DNA from: Saprospiraceae bacterium
GTDB lineage: Bacteria; Bacteroidota; Bacteroidia; Chitinophagales; Saprospiraceae
Assembly (NCBI GenBank): GCA_016714895.1
Contig: JADKBV010000001.1
Location: 806,001-870,000, forward strand
DNA: 64,000 bases
Reading direction: 5' to 3'
The position numbers and the translations under genes were made by a program. Position 1 is the stretch's first letter, and the number at the start of each line of letters is the position of its first letter. The notes under the pieces were generated by a model. That model did no database searches, was not told the DNA's origin, and saw only the letters and a program-made list of their open reading frames with translations. This document shows, piece by piece, positions 26,344 to 35,327 of the stretch.

Positions 26344-26375
26344 TTTGGAAATATTCTTCTGATGTCCTATATTTG
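26344..26375 (+). promoter_or_regulatory. Bacteroidota-type promoter of the E1 dehydrogenase gene
   Basis: TTTG at 26344-26347 and TATATTTG at 26368-26375 match the -33 TTTG and -7 TAnnTTTG elements with 20 bases between. Transcription would start near 26382, giving a leader of about 50 bases before the ATG at 26432. This is the best-supported promoter in the window. Confidence 0.75.
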
Positions 26376-26431
26376 CATCGTTTGACAACATTTTAATCGT
26401 TGTATTTCCAATCCTGACCAAACTGAACCTT

Positions 26432-28840
26432 ATGTCACAAATAGCAGAAGAAATCATTCCTAATACAAATAATATCATTCAGGATGAGTCTTTTATGAAG
26501 GCCGTACTTTCTGACTACCGTACCTGCCTCATCAGCCGCGAAGCCAGCCTTCTCGGAAGAAAAGAAGTGCTGACGGGAAAAGCAAAATTCGGTATCCTGG
26601 GCGACGGAAAAGAACTTCCGCAAGTAGCGATGGCCCGTGCTTTCAAAAAAGGCGACTGGCGCTCAGGTTATTACAGAGATCAGACGTTTATGATGGCCAA
26701 GGGGTTGTGTTCCATAGAAGAATATTTCTACCAACTATATGCAGATGCTGACCACGATGTTTTTTCCGGAGGCCGTCAGATGAACAACCACTTTGCCACT
26801 CCGCTTACCGATGCAAACGGCGATTGGCTCAATCTCACAGAAAGGGATAATGTTTCTTCAGACATCAGTTGTACAGGAGGACAAATGGCCCGTGCGCTCG
26901 GTCTCGCTATGGCATCCAAAAAATACCGGAAATCCGATATTCCCGGAAGTGAAAAATTTTCTCATAATGGCAATGAAGTCAGTTTTGTCACTATTGGTGA
27001 CAGTTCGACTTCTGAAGGGGTTTTCTGGGAAACCATCAATGCAGCTGCTGTTATGAAAGTTCCTCTCTTAGTAGCTGTCTGGGACGATGGATACGGCATA
27101 AGCGTTCCTGTGGAAATGCAAACGGTAAAAGGCTCGATTTCAAAAGCATTGTCAGGATTTGAAGTGGACAATAAAGGGAACGGAATTGAAATATACAAAG
27201 TAAAAGGCTGGGATTACGCCAATTTATGTGCTACTTTCGAAGCAGCAACTGAAAAAGTGAGGACAAGTCATATTCCGGCCATCGTACATGTCGAAGAACT
27301 TACCCAACCACAAGGGCATAGTACCAGCGGATCGCACGAAAGATACAAATCTAAAGATCGACTCAGTTGGGAAAAAGATTTTGATTGTATCACTAAAATG
27401 CGGGAATGGATTCTTCTCAACGAACTGGCAAGTGAGGAAGAGTTGGGACAAATAGAGTCAGAAGCTTTGGAGTTTACCCGAAATGCACGAGCAAATGCCT
27501 GGAATACATACACAGTTTTTATCAAAGAAAAAATCACTGTATTGTCTGCTTTGTATCAAAAAATACCGATAGATTTAAAAACAGAAGCCATCCTTCACCT
27601 GGAAGATGATCTTAAAAAAATGGCTCACCCTACTTTTGGAGAGATCGTACAGAACGCCAGGCGTTTAGCCATTCAACTCAAACGTTTTTCTCAATTTTCT
27701 CTGACTGATCTTCAGGATTTTCTGGATCACAGCAAAAAAATTTCCGACAAACGTTATCATACCCACTTATACAGCCAAACCAAATACAGCGCATTGGAAG
27801 TTCCTGTTGTTCCTCCTGTATTTGACGAATCTGCACCCGGAATGAATGGTTTTCAGGTACTGAATCAATATTTTGATCAATTATTAGAAAAAAATCCTTT
27901 TGTTCTTGCCTTTGGTGAGGATGTCGGCCAGATAGGCGATGTCAATCAGGGTTTTGCAGGTCTACAGGCTAAACACGGAACAGAAAGGGTATTTGACACC
28001 GGAATTCGTGAGTGGACCATTATGGGTCAGGCTATTGGCGCCAGCATGAGAGGAATGCGTCCTATAGCTGAAATACAATATCTCGATTATCTGGCTTATG
28101 CGTTTTCCGCACTTTCAGACGATCTGGCTACATTGAGATACCGATCCAATGGCATTCAGAAGGCGCCTGCCATCATTCGTACAAGAGGTCACAGACTGGA
28201 AGGTATCTGGCACGCCGGTTCTCCGATGGGAATGCTGATGAACAGTATGCAGGGAATCTATCTTTGTGTACCCAGAAATATGACACAGGCTGTCGGTTTT
28301 TACAACACATTGCTTAAATCCGACGATCCGGGTATTGTCATTGAGTGTCTGAACGGATACCGGTTAAAAGAAAATATCCCGGTTAATATTTTGGATTATA
28401 CCTTGCCTTTGGGCGTTCCGGAAATCCTGCAGCAAGGCAATGATATTACGGTTGTTTCTTACGGCTCCTGCCTCAGAGAAGTACAGAAAGGATTGGAATT
28501 ATTAAAATCCTTTCCTGTTTCTGTAGAATTAATCGATGTGCGTACTTTACTTCCGTTTGATCTTGAAGGGGTTATCGTGGAATCGCTTAAAAAGACCAAT
28601 CGATTACTATTGGTAGACGAAGACATCCCCGGAGGAGCAACTGCATATATGATGAGAGAAATCCTTGAAACCAAAGGAGGATATCAATATCTGGATTCAA
28701 AACCGGTTACACTTACTGCCAAAGAACACAGAACCCCCTTTGGTTCTGACGGCGATTATTTTACAAAACCAGGACCGGAAGACGTTTTTGAAGCCATCTA
28801 CCAAATCATGTCGGAAGCAGACCCGAAAAGATTTGCCTGA
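26432..28840 (+). CDS. Fused alpha-beta E1 component of a branched-chain or 2-oxo acid dehydrogenase
   Basis: This 802-residue TPP-dependent E1 protein joins alpha and beta subunits. The N-terminal alpha part has GDGKELPQVAMARAF, YYRDQTFMMAKG, GRQMNNHF, the TPP-binding IGDSSTSEGVFWE near residue 190 and WDDGYGISVPVEMQT with D in place of the usual N after W. The C-terminal beta part has FGEDVGQIGDVNQGF near residue 492, GASMRGMRPIAEIQYLDY near 530 and LLVDEDIPGGATAY near 728. It would oxidatively decarboxylate a 2-oxo acid with E2 and E3 partners that are not in the window. The fusion is common in Bacteroidota and is usually called 2-oxoisovalerate dehydrogenase E1. Substrate is inferred from family only. 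Confidence 0.88.
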   Translation: MSQIAEEIIPNTNNIIQDESFMKAVLSDYRTCLISREASLLGRKEVLTGKAKFGILGDGKELPQVAMARAFKKGDWRSGYYRDQTFMMAKGLCSIEEYFYQLYADADHDVFSGGRQMNNHFATPLTDANGDWLNLTERDNVSSDISCTGGQMARALGLAMASKKYRKSDIPGSEKFSHNGNEVSFVTIGDSSTSEGVFWETINAAAVMKVPLLVAVWDDGYGISVPVEMQTVKGSISKALSGFEVDNKGNGIEIYKVKGWDYANLCATFEAATEKVRTSHIPAIVHVEELTQPQGHSTSGSHERYKSKDRLSWEKDFDCITKMREWILLNELASEEELGQIESEALEFTRNARANAWNTYTVFIKEKITVLSALYQKIPIDLKTEAILHLEDDLKKMAHPTFGEIVQNARRLAIQLKRFSQFSLTDLQDFLDHSKKISDKRYHTHLYSQTKYSALEVPVVPPVFDESAPGMNGFQVLNQYFDQLLEKNPFVLAFGEDVGQIGDVNQGFAGLQAKHGTERVFDTGIREWTIMGQAIGASMRGMRPIAEIQYLDYLAYAFSALSDDLATLRYRSNGIQKAPAIIRTRGHRLEGIWHAGSPMGMLMNSMQGIYLCVPRNMTQAVGFYNTLLKSDDPGIVIECLNGYRLKENIPVNILDYTLPLGVPEILQQGNDITVVSYGSCLREVQKGLELLKSFPVSVELIDVRTLLPFDLEGVIVESLKKTNRLLLVDEDIPGGATAYMMREILETKGGYQYLDSKPVTLTAKEHRTPFGSDGDYFTKPGPEDVFEAIYQIMSEADPKRFA

Positions 28841-28948
28841 TTTTTTGGTAGTAAAATGAGAGACAATAAACAGATATATTGATACATTTATCTATTAAAT
28901 GAATCTGTCTGCATATTCTTATGTATCTTAGCCTTTATATTTTATCAT

Positions 28949-30202
28949 ATGTTGATTTGGCTAAAAATATTTTCAGAAAGTTTCCTTCAGGCAATGGGGG
29001 CTCTGATGGCGAATAAACTCAGAACCTTTTTGTCCTTATTGGGAATTATGATTGGCATCTTTTGTATTATAGCCGTAAAAGCTTCTGTAGACTCTTTGGA
29101 AAAAACCATCATATCAGGTTTTAATGAATTAGGAAGTGACGTTATTTATGTAGACAAACGTCCCTGGAATGAAGATCCGGGCCAAAATTTCTGGAAATAT
29201 GAAAAAAGACCCAATACCTCTTACGAAGATTATGAAGCTATCCAAAAAAAATCCAAACTAAGTAGTTCCGCGTCCTTTTGTATTTTTACCGGGGGCAAAA
29301 CCATCAAGTTTCAGAATAATGCGGTTTCCAATGCCTTTATCATGGGAAGCACGTATGATTACATGGATATTCAGGGATTAAAACTTCAGGAAGGAAGATA
29401 TTTTACCCAAATGGAGTATCAGTCGGGTACGCCAAAAATTATCTTAGGAAACAAATTGTACGAAGAACTATTCGGAGGTTTGGAAGGATTAAATAAAAAT
29501 GTAAGATTATTTGGTCAGAATTTTCAGGTCATCGGAATTTTGGAGCCGGAAGGAGAAGGTGCCTTTAATTTTTTAAACTTTGATGAAATAATATGGATAA
29601 GCTATCCATGTATAAAAAGATTTGTTAATGTCAAAGACAGCAAAAGTACAGGACAATTACTAAATATCAAAGCCAATCCTGGTGTTGATCTGGCAGATCT
29701 GAAAGGTGAACTCGCATCTATCATCCGGGCATCACGAGGTATAAAACCGTTACAGGATGATAATTTTTCACTCAATGAATTATCTCTGCTCACTCAGGTT
29801 TTACAAAATGTATTCAGTGCGATCAACATCGCAGGATTGATTATAGGAATTTTTGCGCTTATCGTCGGTATGTTTAGTGTAGCCAACATTATGTTTGTTT
29901 CTGTAAAAGAAAGAACCAATATCATCGGGATCAAAAAAGCATTAGGTGCAAAAAGAAATATTATACTTTCAGAATTTTTGATTGAATCCATCGTTTTATG
30001 TGTTTTAGGTGGATTAATCGGTATCATATTTGTTTTTATCGTATTGAAAATATTATCACAGGTCACCCCGTTTGAAATGACCCTTTCTGTTTCCAATGTG
30101 TTACAAGGTGTTCTTTGGTCAGTGGGTGTTGGCATTGTTGCAGGTTTTATACCGGCATTTCAGGCTTCCAAACTTGACCCTGTGGAAGCTATCCGTGCTT
30201 AA
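28949..30202 (+). CDS. ABC transporter permease of the MacB/FtsX type
   Basis: This 417-residue inner membrane protein has the MacB permease plan: a first transmembrane helix (ALMANKLRTFLSLLGIMIGIFCIIAV), a large periplasmic domain of about 240 residues, and three C-terminal helices (VFSAINIAGLIIGIFALIVGMFSVANIMFVSVKERTNIIGIKKALGAKR, then FLIESIVLCVLGGLIG and VLWSVGVGIVAGFIPAFQASKLDPVEAIRA). These match the FtsX signature and the ALGAKR and DPVEAIR motifs. The ATPase and adaptor partners are not adjacent, so it is an orphan permease here. Its 3' end overlaps the kdsA stop region by 14 bases in convergent orientation. Confidence 0.88.
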   Translation: MLIWLKIFSESFLQAMGALMANKLRTFLSLLGIMIGIFCIIAVKASVDSLEKTIISGFNELGSDVIYVDKRPWNEDPGQNFWKYEKRPNTSYEDYEAIQKKSKLSSSASFCIFTGGKTIKFQNNAVSNAFIMGSTYDYMDIQGLKLQEGRYFTQMEYQSGTPKIILGNKLYEELFGGLEGLNKNVRLFGQNFQVIGILEPEGEGAFNFLNFDEIIWISYPCIKRFVNVKDSKSTGQLLNIKANPGVDLADLKGELASIIRASRGIKPLQDDNFSLNELSLLTQVLQNVFSAINIAGLIIGIFALIVGMFSVANIMFVSVKERTNIIGIKKALGAKRNIILSEFLIESIVLCVLGGLIGIIFVFIVLKILSQVTPFEMTLSVSNVLQGVLWSVGVGIVAGFIPAFQASKLDPVEAIRA

Positions 30203-30999
30203 TTGCCTTTCGGATCAGAACCAATTTAGCTAGAAGATCCTCCAGTTTATCTAAAGGCAACATATTTGCACCATCAGACTTGGCTTCTGAAGGATTTGGA
30301 TGGGTTTCAATAAACAATCCGTCAGCTCCTACGGCAATAGCTGCTTTGGCAATCGTTTCAATAAATTTAGGTTTTCCTCCGGTGATTCCTGAACTTTGAT
30401 TCGGTTGTTGTAAAGAATGGGTACAATCCATGATCACAGGTACCTCAAAAGATTGCATGACAGGTATATTTCTGTAATCTACGATGAGATCCTGATACCC
30501 GAAAGTATTTCCCCTATCTGTAAGTAGTACCCGTTCATTTCCGGATTCCTTCATTTTATTTACAGCATGTATCATGGACTCCCCACTGAGGAACTGACCT
30601 TTTTTAATGTTTACATATTTTCCCGTTGCGGCGGCAGCCTGAATCAAACTTGTTTGCCGGCACAGAAATGCAGGGATTTGTAAAACATCAACGTATTCTG
30701 CTGCCATTGCTGCCTCACCATCCCTGGTGAATATCCGTAACGGTAGGGACTTGAAATGTTTTTCCTATTTTTTTAATGATAGCCAATGCTTTTGCATCAC
30801 CGATTCCTGTAAATGAATGAATGCTGGATCGATTTGCTTTGCGATAAGATCCTTTAAAGATATACGGTATTTGATATTTTTGGCAAATTTCGGCTACCTT
30901 TTCTGCTATGGACATGCTGGTATATTCAGACTCTATAGCACACGGACCCGCCATCAAAAAAAACATATCTTGTTGAAAAAAGGAAGAATGTAATTCCAT
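30189..30999 (-). pseudogene. kdsA: KdsA, Kdo 8-phosphate synthase, split by a single-base insertion
   Basis: KdsA condenses phosphoenolpyruvate and arabinose 5-phosphate to Kdo 8-phosphate for LPS. The N-terminal frame (30999 to 30715) contains MAGPCAIESE, PYIFKGSYRKANRSS, GIGDAKALAII and VPTVTDIHQ and then stops. The C-terminal frame (to 30189) contains AAEYVDVLQIPAFLCRQTSL, INVKK-like NIKKGQFLS, DRGNTFGYQDL, VIMDCTHSLQ and LFIETHPNPSEAKSDGAN. Removing one G from the GGG at 30722-30724 joins the two as TDIHQDGEAAMAAEYVDV, with family-normal spacing. All key residues are intact otherwise, so a sequencing error is the likeliest cause; a true inactivation would be surprising in an LPS producer that keeps kdsC. 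Confidence 0.88.
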
Positions 31000-31170
31000 G
31001 GAAACTTTCTGATTAATTTATACCACAAAGGTAAGGAAGTATTTATTGATACAGGCGTCGGGTCCGTTATAATTTATAACAGTTTTTCAAAGATGATGAC
31101 TTATCTGTATTTTTCAATAAAAATCGGATTTCATGTAAAAGGAACACTTTATAACCTTCCATGATAAATA

Positions 31171-31208
31171 AAAAAAAGGAGTCAACGTTTCTGTTGACTC
31201 CTTTTTAT
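31171..31208 (-). terminator. Terminator after the rpsF-rpsR-rplI operon
   Basis: AAAAAGGAGTCAAC and GTTGACTCCTTTTT form a perfect stem with a short GTTTCT-type loop, flanked by A and T runs on both sides. It lies about 45 bases after the rplI stop on the minus strand. Confidence 0.9.
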
Positions 31209-31252
31209 TTATTTCAACCGAATTACAGGTTGGCCATATATATAATGGCAAA

Positions 31253-31699
31253 CTATTCTTGTACGAGTTCCAAATCGATTTTTCCTGAAACTTCTTTATG
31301 AAACTGAATGGTAGCCGTATAGGTTCCCATTTCTTTAATTTCTTCAGGAAGAATGATTTTTTTCCTTTCTACATCCAGACCTAACTGCTCTTTCAGAGCT
31401 GCTGCTACCTGAACATTGGTTACACTACCAAAAATTTTACCTGAAGTACCTGCTTTGACGCCGATTTTCAAAGACTGACCTTCTATTTTAGAAGCCAATT
31501 CTTTGTATTCTCCCAATCTGGCAATTTCTCTTGCTTCCTCTTCGGCGATGATGCCATCCAATTTTTTACGGTTTACCGGATTTGCGTTGATAGCCAATCC
31601 TTGAGGAATCAAATAATTTCTACCGTAACCAGGTTTGACATTCACGATTTCGTGTTTGTCCCCCAATTTTTCAATATCTTTTAAAAGTATTACTTCCAT
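31253..31699 (-). CDS. rplI: Ribosomal protein bL9
   Basis: L9 binds 23S rRNA domain V and affects translational fidelity. The ATG at 31699 gives MEVILLKDIEKLGDKHEIVNVKPGYGRNYLIPQGLA, the standard start with the L9 signature, followed by a long linker helix (KKLDGIIAEEEAREIARLGEYKELASKIEG) and a C-terminal domain (GSVTNVQVAAALKEQLGLDVERKKI). The 148-residue length is normal. The same frame is open upstream through rpsR, so the reading frame could produce an S18-L9 fusion, but a probable rpsR stop lies 14 bases before this ATG in another frame. Confidence 0.93.
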   Translation of the reverse strand: MEVILLKDIEKLGDKHEIVNVKPGYGRNYLIPQGLAINANPVNRKKLDGIIAEEEAREIARLGEYKELASKIEGQSLKIGVKAGTSGKIFGSVTNVQVAAALKEQLGLDVERKKIILPEEIKEMGTYTATIQFHKEVSGKIDLELVQE

Positions 31700-31713
31700 G
31701 ATTGCCTTCTTTT

Positions 31714-31981
31714 TTATTTTAACAAATCGGTTTACGTAAGGTAAAATAGCCAAATGTCTGGCTCTTTTTACAGCAACTGCTACCAATTTTTGGTACTTTA
31801 ATGAATTGCCTGTTATTCTTCGAGGCAACAATTTGCCTTGTTCATTAACAAATTGAAGTAAAAAGTCTGAATCCTTATAGTCAATATATTTGATTCCGAA
31901 TTTTTTGAATCTGCAATATTTTTTTCTTGACTGACCGATAGTCGGATTGCTTAAAAATTTTATATCGTCTCTAGATGCCAT
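31714..31981 (-). CDS. rpsR: Ribosomal protein bS18, reading into rplI in the given sequence
   Basis: S18 binds S6 and 16S rRNA in the platform of the small subunit. The protein shows KKYCRFKKFGIKYIDYKDSDFLLQFVNEQGKLLPRRITGNSLKYQ and ends its conserved part in ARHLAILPYV. In the sequence as given the frame then runs NRFVKIKKKAI straight into the L9 start at 31699 with no stop. Removing one base would give NRFLK and a TAA at 31716-31714, the usual S18 end, followed by AAGAAGG as a ribosome binding site 14 bases before L9. A single-base insertion or error is thus likelier than a real fusion, but the fusion cannot be excluded. Confidence 0.85.
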
Positions 31982-32005
31982 TTTTATTTGATTTTGAATT
32001 AAAAA

Positions 32006-32485
32006 TTATTCCTCTTCATTTGAAACAGGAGGTACCACAGGAGCAGGTGGAGGCGTAACGACAGGTTTTTCTACGACTACCGGTGCAGGCGCAGGAGCTA
32101 TCGGAGCTACAACTTCCCCTTCAACTTTTTTCTTCTCCTTCTTCTTGTAAGAAGTAATTTTACCCGTTCTTCTGTCGTCGTTATACTTAACACCATATTT
32201 GTCAAGTTTAACAGAAAGATGACGGATGATTCTTTCATCACGTCTCAATGCCAATTCCAATTTGGCAATGATACCACCTGATAAAGAACTGAATTCAATA
32301 CAATAATAAACACCTGATGTTCTTTTGTTGATCGGGTAAGCCAACTGCTTTAAACCCATCTCGTTTACGTGCACAATCTGACATTCATTGTCTTTTAACA
32401 GTGATTCGTAAACTTTAGCTGTCGATTTTATTTCATCACCTGACAGAACGGGATCGATGATGAAATTAACTTCATAATGATTCAT
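32006..32485 (-). CDS. rpsF: Ribosomal protein bS6 with a Pro/Ala/Val-rich C-terminal tail
   Basis: S6 pairs with S18 on the small subunit platform. Residues 1 to about 115 are standard S6 (MNHYEVNFIIDPVLSGDE, KQLAYPINKRTSGVYYCIEF, LALRRDERIIRHLSVKLDKYG). The remaining ~45 residues are a Lys-rich stretch (SYKKKEKKK) followed by a Pro/Ala/Val-rich tail (VAPIAPAPAPVV, VVTPPPAPVVPPVSNEEE). Such low-complexity tails occur on S6 of some Bacteroidota but this is long. It is the first gene of the rpsF-rpsR-rplI operon, 25 bases before rpsR. Confidence 0.93.
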   Translation of the reverse strand: MNHYEVNFIIDPVLSGDEIKSTAKVYESLLKDNECQIVHVNEMGLKQLAYPINKRTSGVYYCIEFSSLSGGIIAKLELALRRDERIIRHLSVKLDKYGVKYNDDRRTGKITSYKKKEKKKVEGEVVAPIAPAPAPVVVEKPVVTPPPAPVVPPVSNEEE

Positions 32486-32540
32486 ACGTGAAGTAAATTA
32501 TTTATAAAAATGTTGGAAAATAAATGTTTTTTGAAAAAAA

Positions 32541-32906
32541 TTACGCATTGCTGTTAGGCGTATATCTTCTTTCTTTGATTTTTGCCTTTTTACCGGTCAA
32601 TGCTCTCAGATAATAAAGTTTTGCTCTTCTTACTTTACCTCTCTTCAATACTTCAATTTCAGCAATTGCCGGAGAAGAAAAAGGAATTATCCTCTCTACA
32701 CCTACCCCATTGGAGATTTTTCTGACTGTAAATGTTTTTGTCGCACCTGTACCTTTGATTTGTATAACGTCACCTCTGAATATCTGGATTCTTTCTTTAG
32801 AACCTTCAATAATCTTATAGCTGACTGCTATATTATCGCCGGGTCTAAAAGAAGGAAGTTCTTTTTTGGGTGTCAATTGTTCGTGAACATAATTGATAAG
32901 ATCCAT
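32541..32906 (-). CDS. rplS: Ribosomal protein bL19
   Basis: L19 lies at the 30S-50S interface. The 121-residue protein shows PSFRPGDNIAVSYKIIEGSKERIQIFRG, the GVGVERIIPFSSP signature near residue 70 and VRRAKLYYLRALTGKKAKIKER. A CAAAGATA at 32939-32946, complement of the -7 element, lies about 33 bases before the start, suggesting its own promoter rather than co-transcription with trmD-type genes, which are not adjacent. Confidence 0.95.
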   Translation of the reverse strand: MDLINYVHEQLTPKKELPSFRPGDNIAVSYKIIEGSKERIQIFRGDVIQIKGTGATKTFTVRKISNGVGVERIIPFSSPAIAEIEVLKRGKVRRAKLYYLRALTGKKAKIKERRYTPNSNA

Positions 32907-32997
32907 ACGAATTATTATTTATTTTTTGAATTGGAGCGCAAAGATAACATAAATACATATTATATAGTATGTGTTATTACCTTTTTTTTTCAGATAA

Positions 32998-35307
32998 TCA
33001 GCGAATTAACGTTACCTGACCTTCTTTTTCAACCAATTCACCGCGGGCTGTAATATATTTTGCCTTAAAAATATAGACTCCGGAAGGACACACCACACCT
33101 TCATTATCTATATTGCCGTTCCATCCAGTATCAGCATTTTGGGTAGAAAATATTTTTTCACCCCAACGATTCCATACTGTCAACTCGTAAGCATCTATAT
33201 TATTAAAATATCCTTTTGGAAAAAAAGAATCGTTCAGACCATCTCCGTTGGGTGTAAAAGCATTTGGAAAAAATACCAGAACAATCGGTGAGATATCAAT
33301 AACAACTACCGCGGTATCAGTACACCCGGAAAGGTGCCTTACTATTTGCCTGACTTCAATCATACCGGAATCCCTGAACGTAAACGTTGGGTTTTGCAAC
33401 AAAGAAATTCCGGAATCGCCAAATTCCCATAACCAACCGGAACTACCTGAGGAACCGTCAATAAAGGTTACCGTATTATTAAAAATAGTCGGTTCATCCG
33501 GTGTAAAAGAAAAACCTGCTTCCGGCTTATCCAAAATGGTGATCCAATCCCTGAAAGTCTGCCCCGTCTTACACCCTATCGGAGAAACAATCTCCAATTC
33601 GACCGTGTAAAGTCCGACGTTGTCATAGATATGACGTGGACTTATTTCGTTACTGATCTGACCGTCGCCAAATTTCCAGGTGATACTATAGGTTTCATCT
33701 ATGGGTTGTGACAAATTTTCAAAAAAGATCTCACCGGGTCTGCAACCGACAAAATTGTCCGGTTCTACGATGATTAAACCAGGAACAGGAAAATAGGAAA
33801 CTACTTTTTGAATGGTATCCTTACATCCATCAAGATCGGTTACCTCCAAACGAACCTCCTTATTACCAGGTGTTTTAAACAGATATTGATGGTTTTGTAA
33901 ATCAATATTATCATCTTCCAAAACCCAGTCCCAAATCTGTACCGGGCCCGATTCACTGAATGACAAATCTGTAAAATCGACGTCTCCTGCCACACAGGTA
34001 TCATAATCAAACATAAAATCTGCTGTTATTCCGGGAAATACATTTACTGTAATATCCACGGAGTCTTTACAATTATCTGCATTGACTAAGTTTTTATTCA
34101 AAATCATTTTGCCCCGGTATGTACCATTTTCCGGGAATTCAAAATTCAAATCCCGGGTATTTACAACTGTATTTACACCTTGAATATCAAAAATCCAATC
34201 GTATGATTCAATTTTTTCTTCCAATTCACTCAGATTGATCAATTCTATCGTTTTTGTACCACATAAATTGATCACACCCGTATCATCATTCCATCCTTCT
34301 CCGTCAATAGCTGCTTCTACTGCTCTGGCGCAATTAACCACATTAAACTGGAAATCCCGCTGTACAATACTCAACAATTCACCATTTCTGTATTCTTTTA
34401 TACATACACCCACTACATATTGTCCTGAAAAAGTAGGTCTCCCGTTGATAATGCCTGTCACCGGGTTGATAGTAACTACCGGATTACCTGCCATGGGCGC
34501 GAAAAAACTATAAACGGGCAATTTAAAAGTTACCTGATTAAATGGTGGCGGACAATTTGCCGGATCCGGTGTAACCCCAATACAAGAAAATGCATCGCTT
34601 CCGACACCTTCTTTTCCGCCGGCAGTCAAAGGTGCACAAAATTCATAAACCAATTGATCTCCATCTGGATCAGTGCCACCGTGATCAAAATCGATAAATT
34701 CATTATTACAAATTACCACTGGCGGAAAATCATTGAATGTAGGGCTGCTGTTACATGTGCTTTGAGCCAACGGAGTAATTATAACGGTAAATGCTGCTCC
34801 TGTATCTCCGGGATCAACCAGATTTGAAATCGTATTATTTCTGCAACATCGTTGGTAAGCAATCATGTATGATTGTGTGGCAGAAACCGGTAGTCTTACA
34901 TCAAATTCGTAAATGCCCCGCTCAACCCTCAGATTAGTAGGTGCAATCAAACAAGGATTGGGATTATTGATGGGAATAACTTCTACATTTTTAACATTTT
35001 GTCGGTCGACAGCCGTAAAAAACCGCCAGTTATTGTCATTGCCGACAAAAATTCCGAATTTGGCATCATTATCAAAAGGAGCACCCATACTGAGTGCATC
35101 TCTGTACATCGTAAAAGTAACGCGCAGTAATATATTATCTCCTGTTCTGCCCAAACACCTGTATGTGACATCACCGCCAACAATGTGCAACGCCGATCCG
35201 AAAAACGGCAGTGTCAACAAAAATAACAGGATGTGAATCTTTTTTAACAAAATGTAATAGTTATATGATAAAGAACACTCTTTTTTGAATTTTGTTATAA
35301 CAGACAC
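32998..35307 (-). CDS. Large PKD-repeat surface protein with gliding-motility C-terminal domain (type B T9SS cargo), copy 2
   Basis: This 769-residue protein is exported and probably presented on the cell surface. A hydrophobic N-terminal segment (ILLFLLTLPFFGSALHIVGGD) acts as signal. The first ~330 residues form a domain with conserved Cys pairs (YRCLG, YQRCCRN, STCNSSPTF, VVNCARAV) shared with the next gene. The middle holds several PKD-like repeats (VFPGITADFMFDYDTC, ITWKFGDGQIS, GWLWEFGDSG). The last ~90 residues (FFPNAFTPNGDGLNDSF to KEGQVTLIR) are the gliding motility-associated C-terminal domain, a type B T9SS sorting signal. The N-terminal start is uncertain because the frame opens early; the signal begins near residue 20. 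Function is unknown; adhesion is an inference. Confidence 0.85.
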   Translation of the reverse strand: MSVITKFKKECSLSYNYYILLKKIHILLFLLTLPFFGSALHIVGGDVTYRCLGRTGDNILLRVTFTMYRDALSMGAPFDNDAKFGIFVGNDNNWRFFTAVDRQNVKNVEVIPINNPNPCLIAPTNLRVERGIYEFDVRLPVSATQSYMIAYQRCCRNNTISNLVDPGDTGAAFTVIITPLAQSTCNSSPTFNDFPPVVICNNEFIDFDHGGTDPDGDQLVYEFCAPLTAGGKEGVGSDAFSCIGVTPDPANCPPPFNQVTFKLPVYSFFAPMAGNPVVTINPVTGIINGRPTFSGQYVVGVCIKEYRNGELLSIVQRDFQFNVVNCARAVEAAIDGEGWNDDTGVINLCGTKTIELINLSELEEKIESYDWIFDIQGVNTVVNTRDLNFEFPENGTYRGKMILNKNLVNADNCKDSVDITVNVFPGITADFMFDYDTCVAGDVDFTDLSFSESGPVQIWDWVLEDDNIDLQNHQYLFKTPGNKEVRLEVTDLDGCKDTIQKVVSYFPVPGLIIVEPDNFVGCRPGEIFFENLSQPIDETYSITWKFGDGQISNEISPRHIYDNVGLYTVELEIVSPIGCKTGQTFRDWITILDKPEAGFSFTPDEPTIFNNTVTFIDGSSGSSGWLWEFGDSGISLLQNPTFTFRDSGMIEVRQIVRHLSGCTDTAVVVIDISPIVLVFFPNAFTPNGDGLNDSFFPKGYFNNIDAYELTVWNRWGEKIFSTQNADTGWNGNIDNEGVVCPSGVYIFKAKYITARGELVEKEGQVTLIR

Positions 35308-35327
35308 AACATTTTATAGTCAATATA

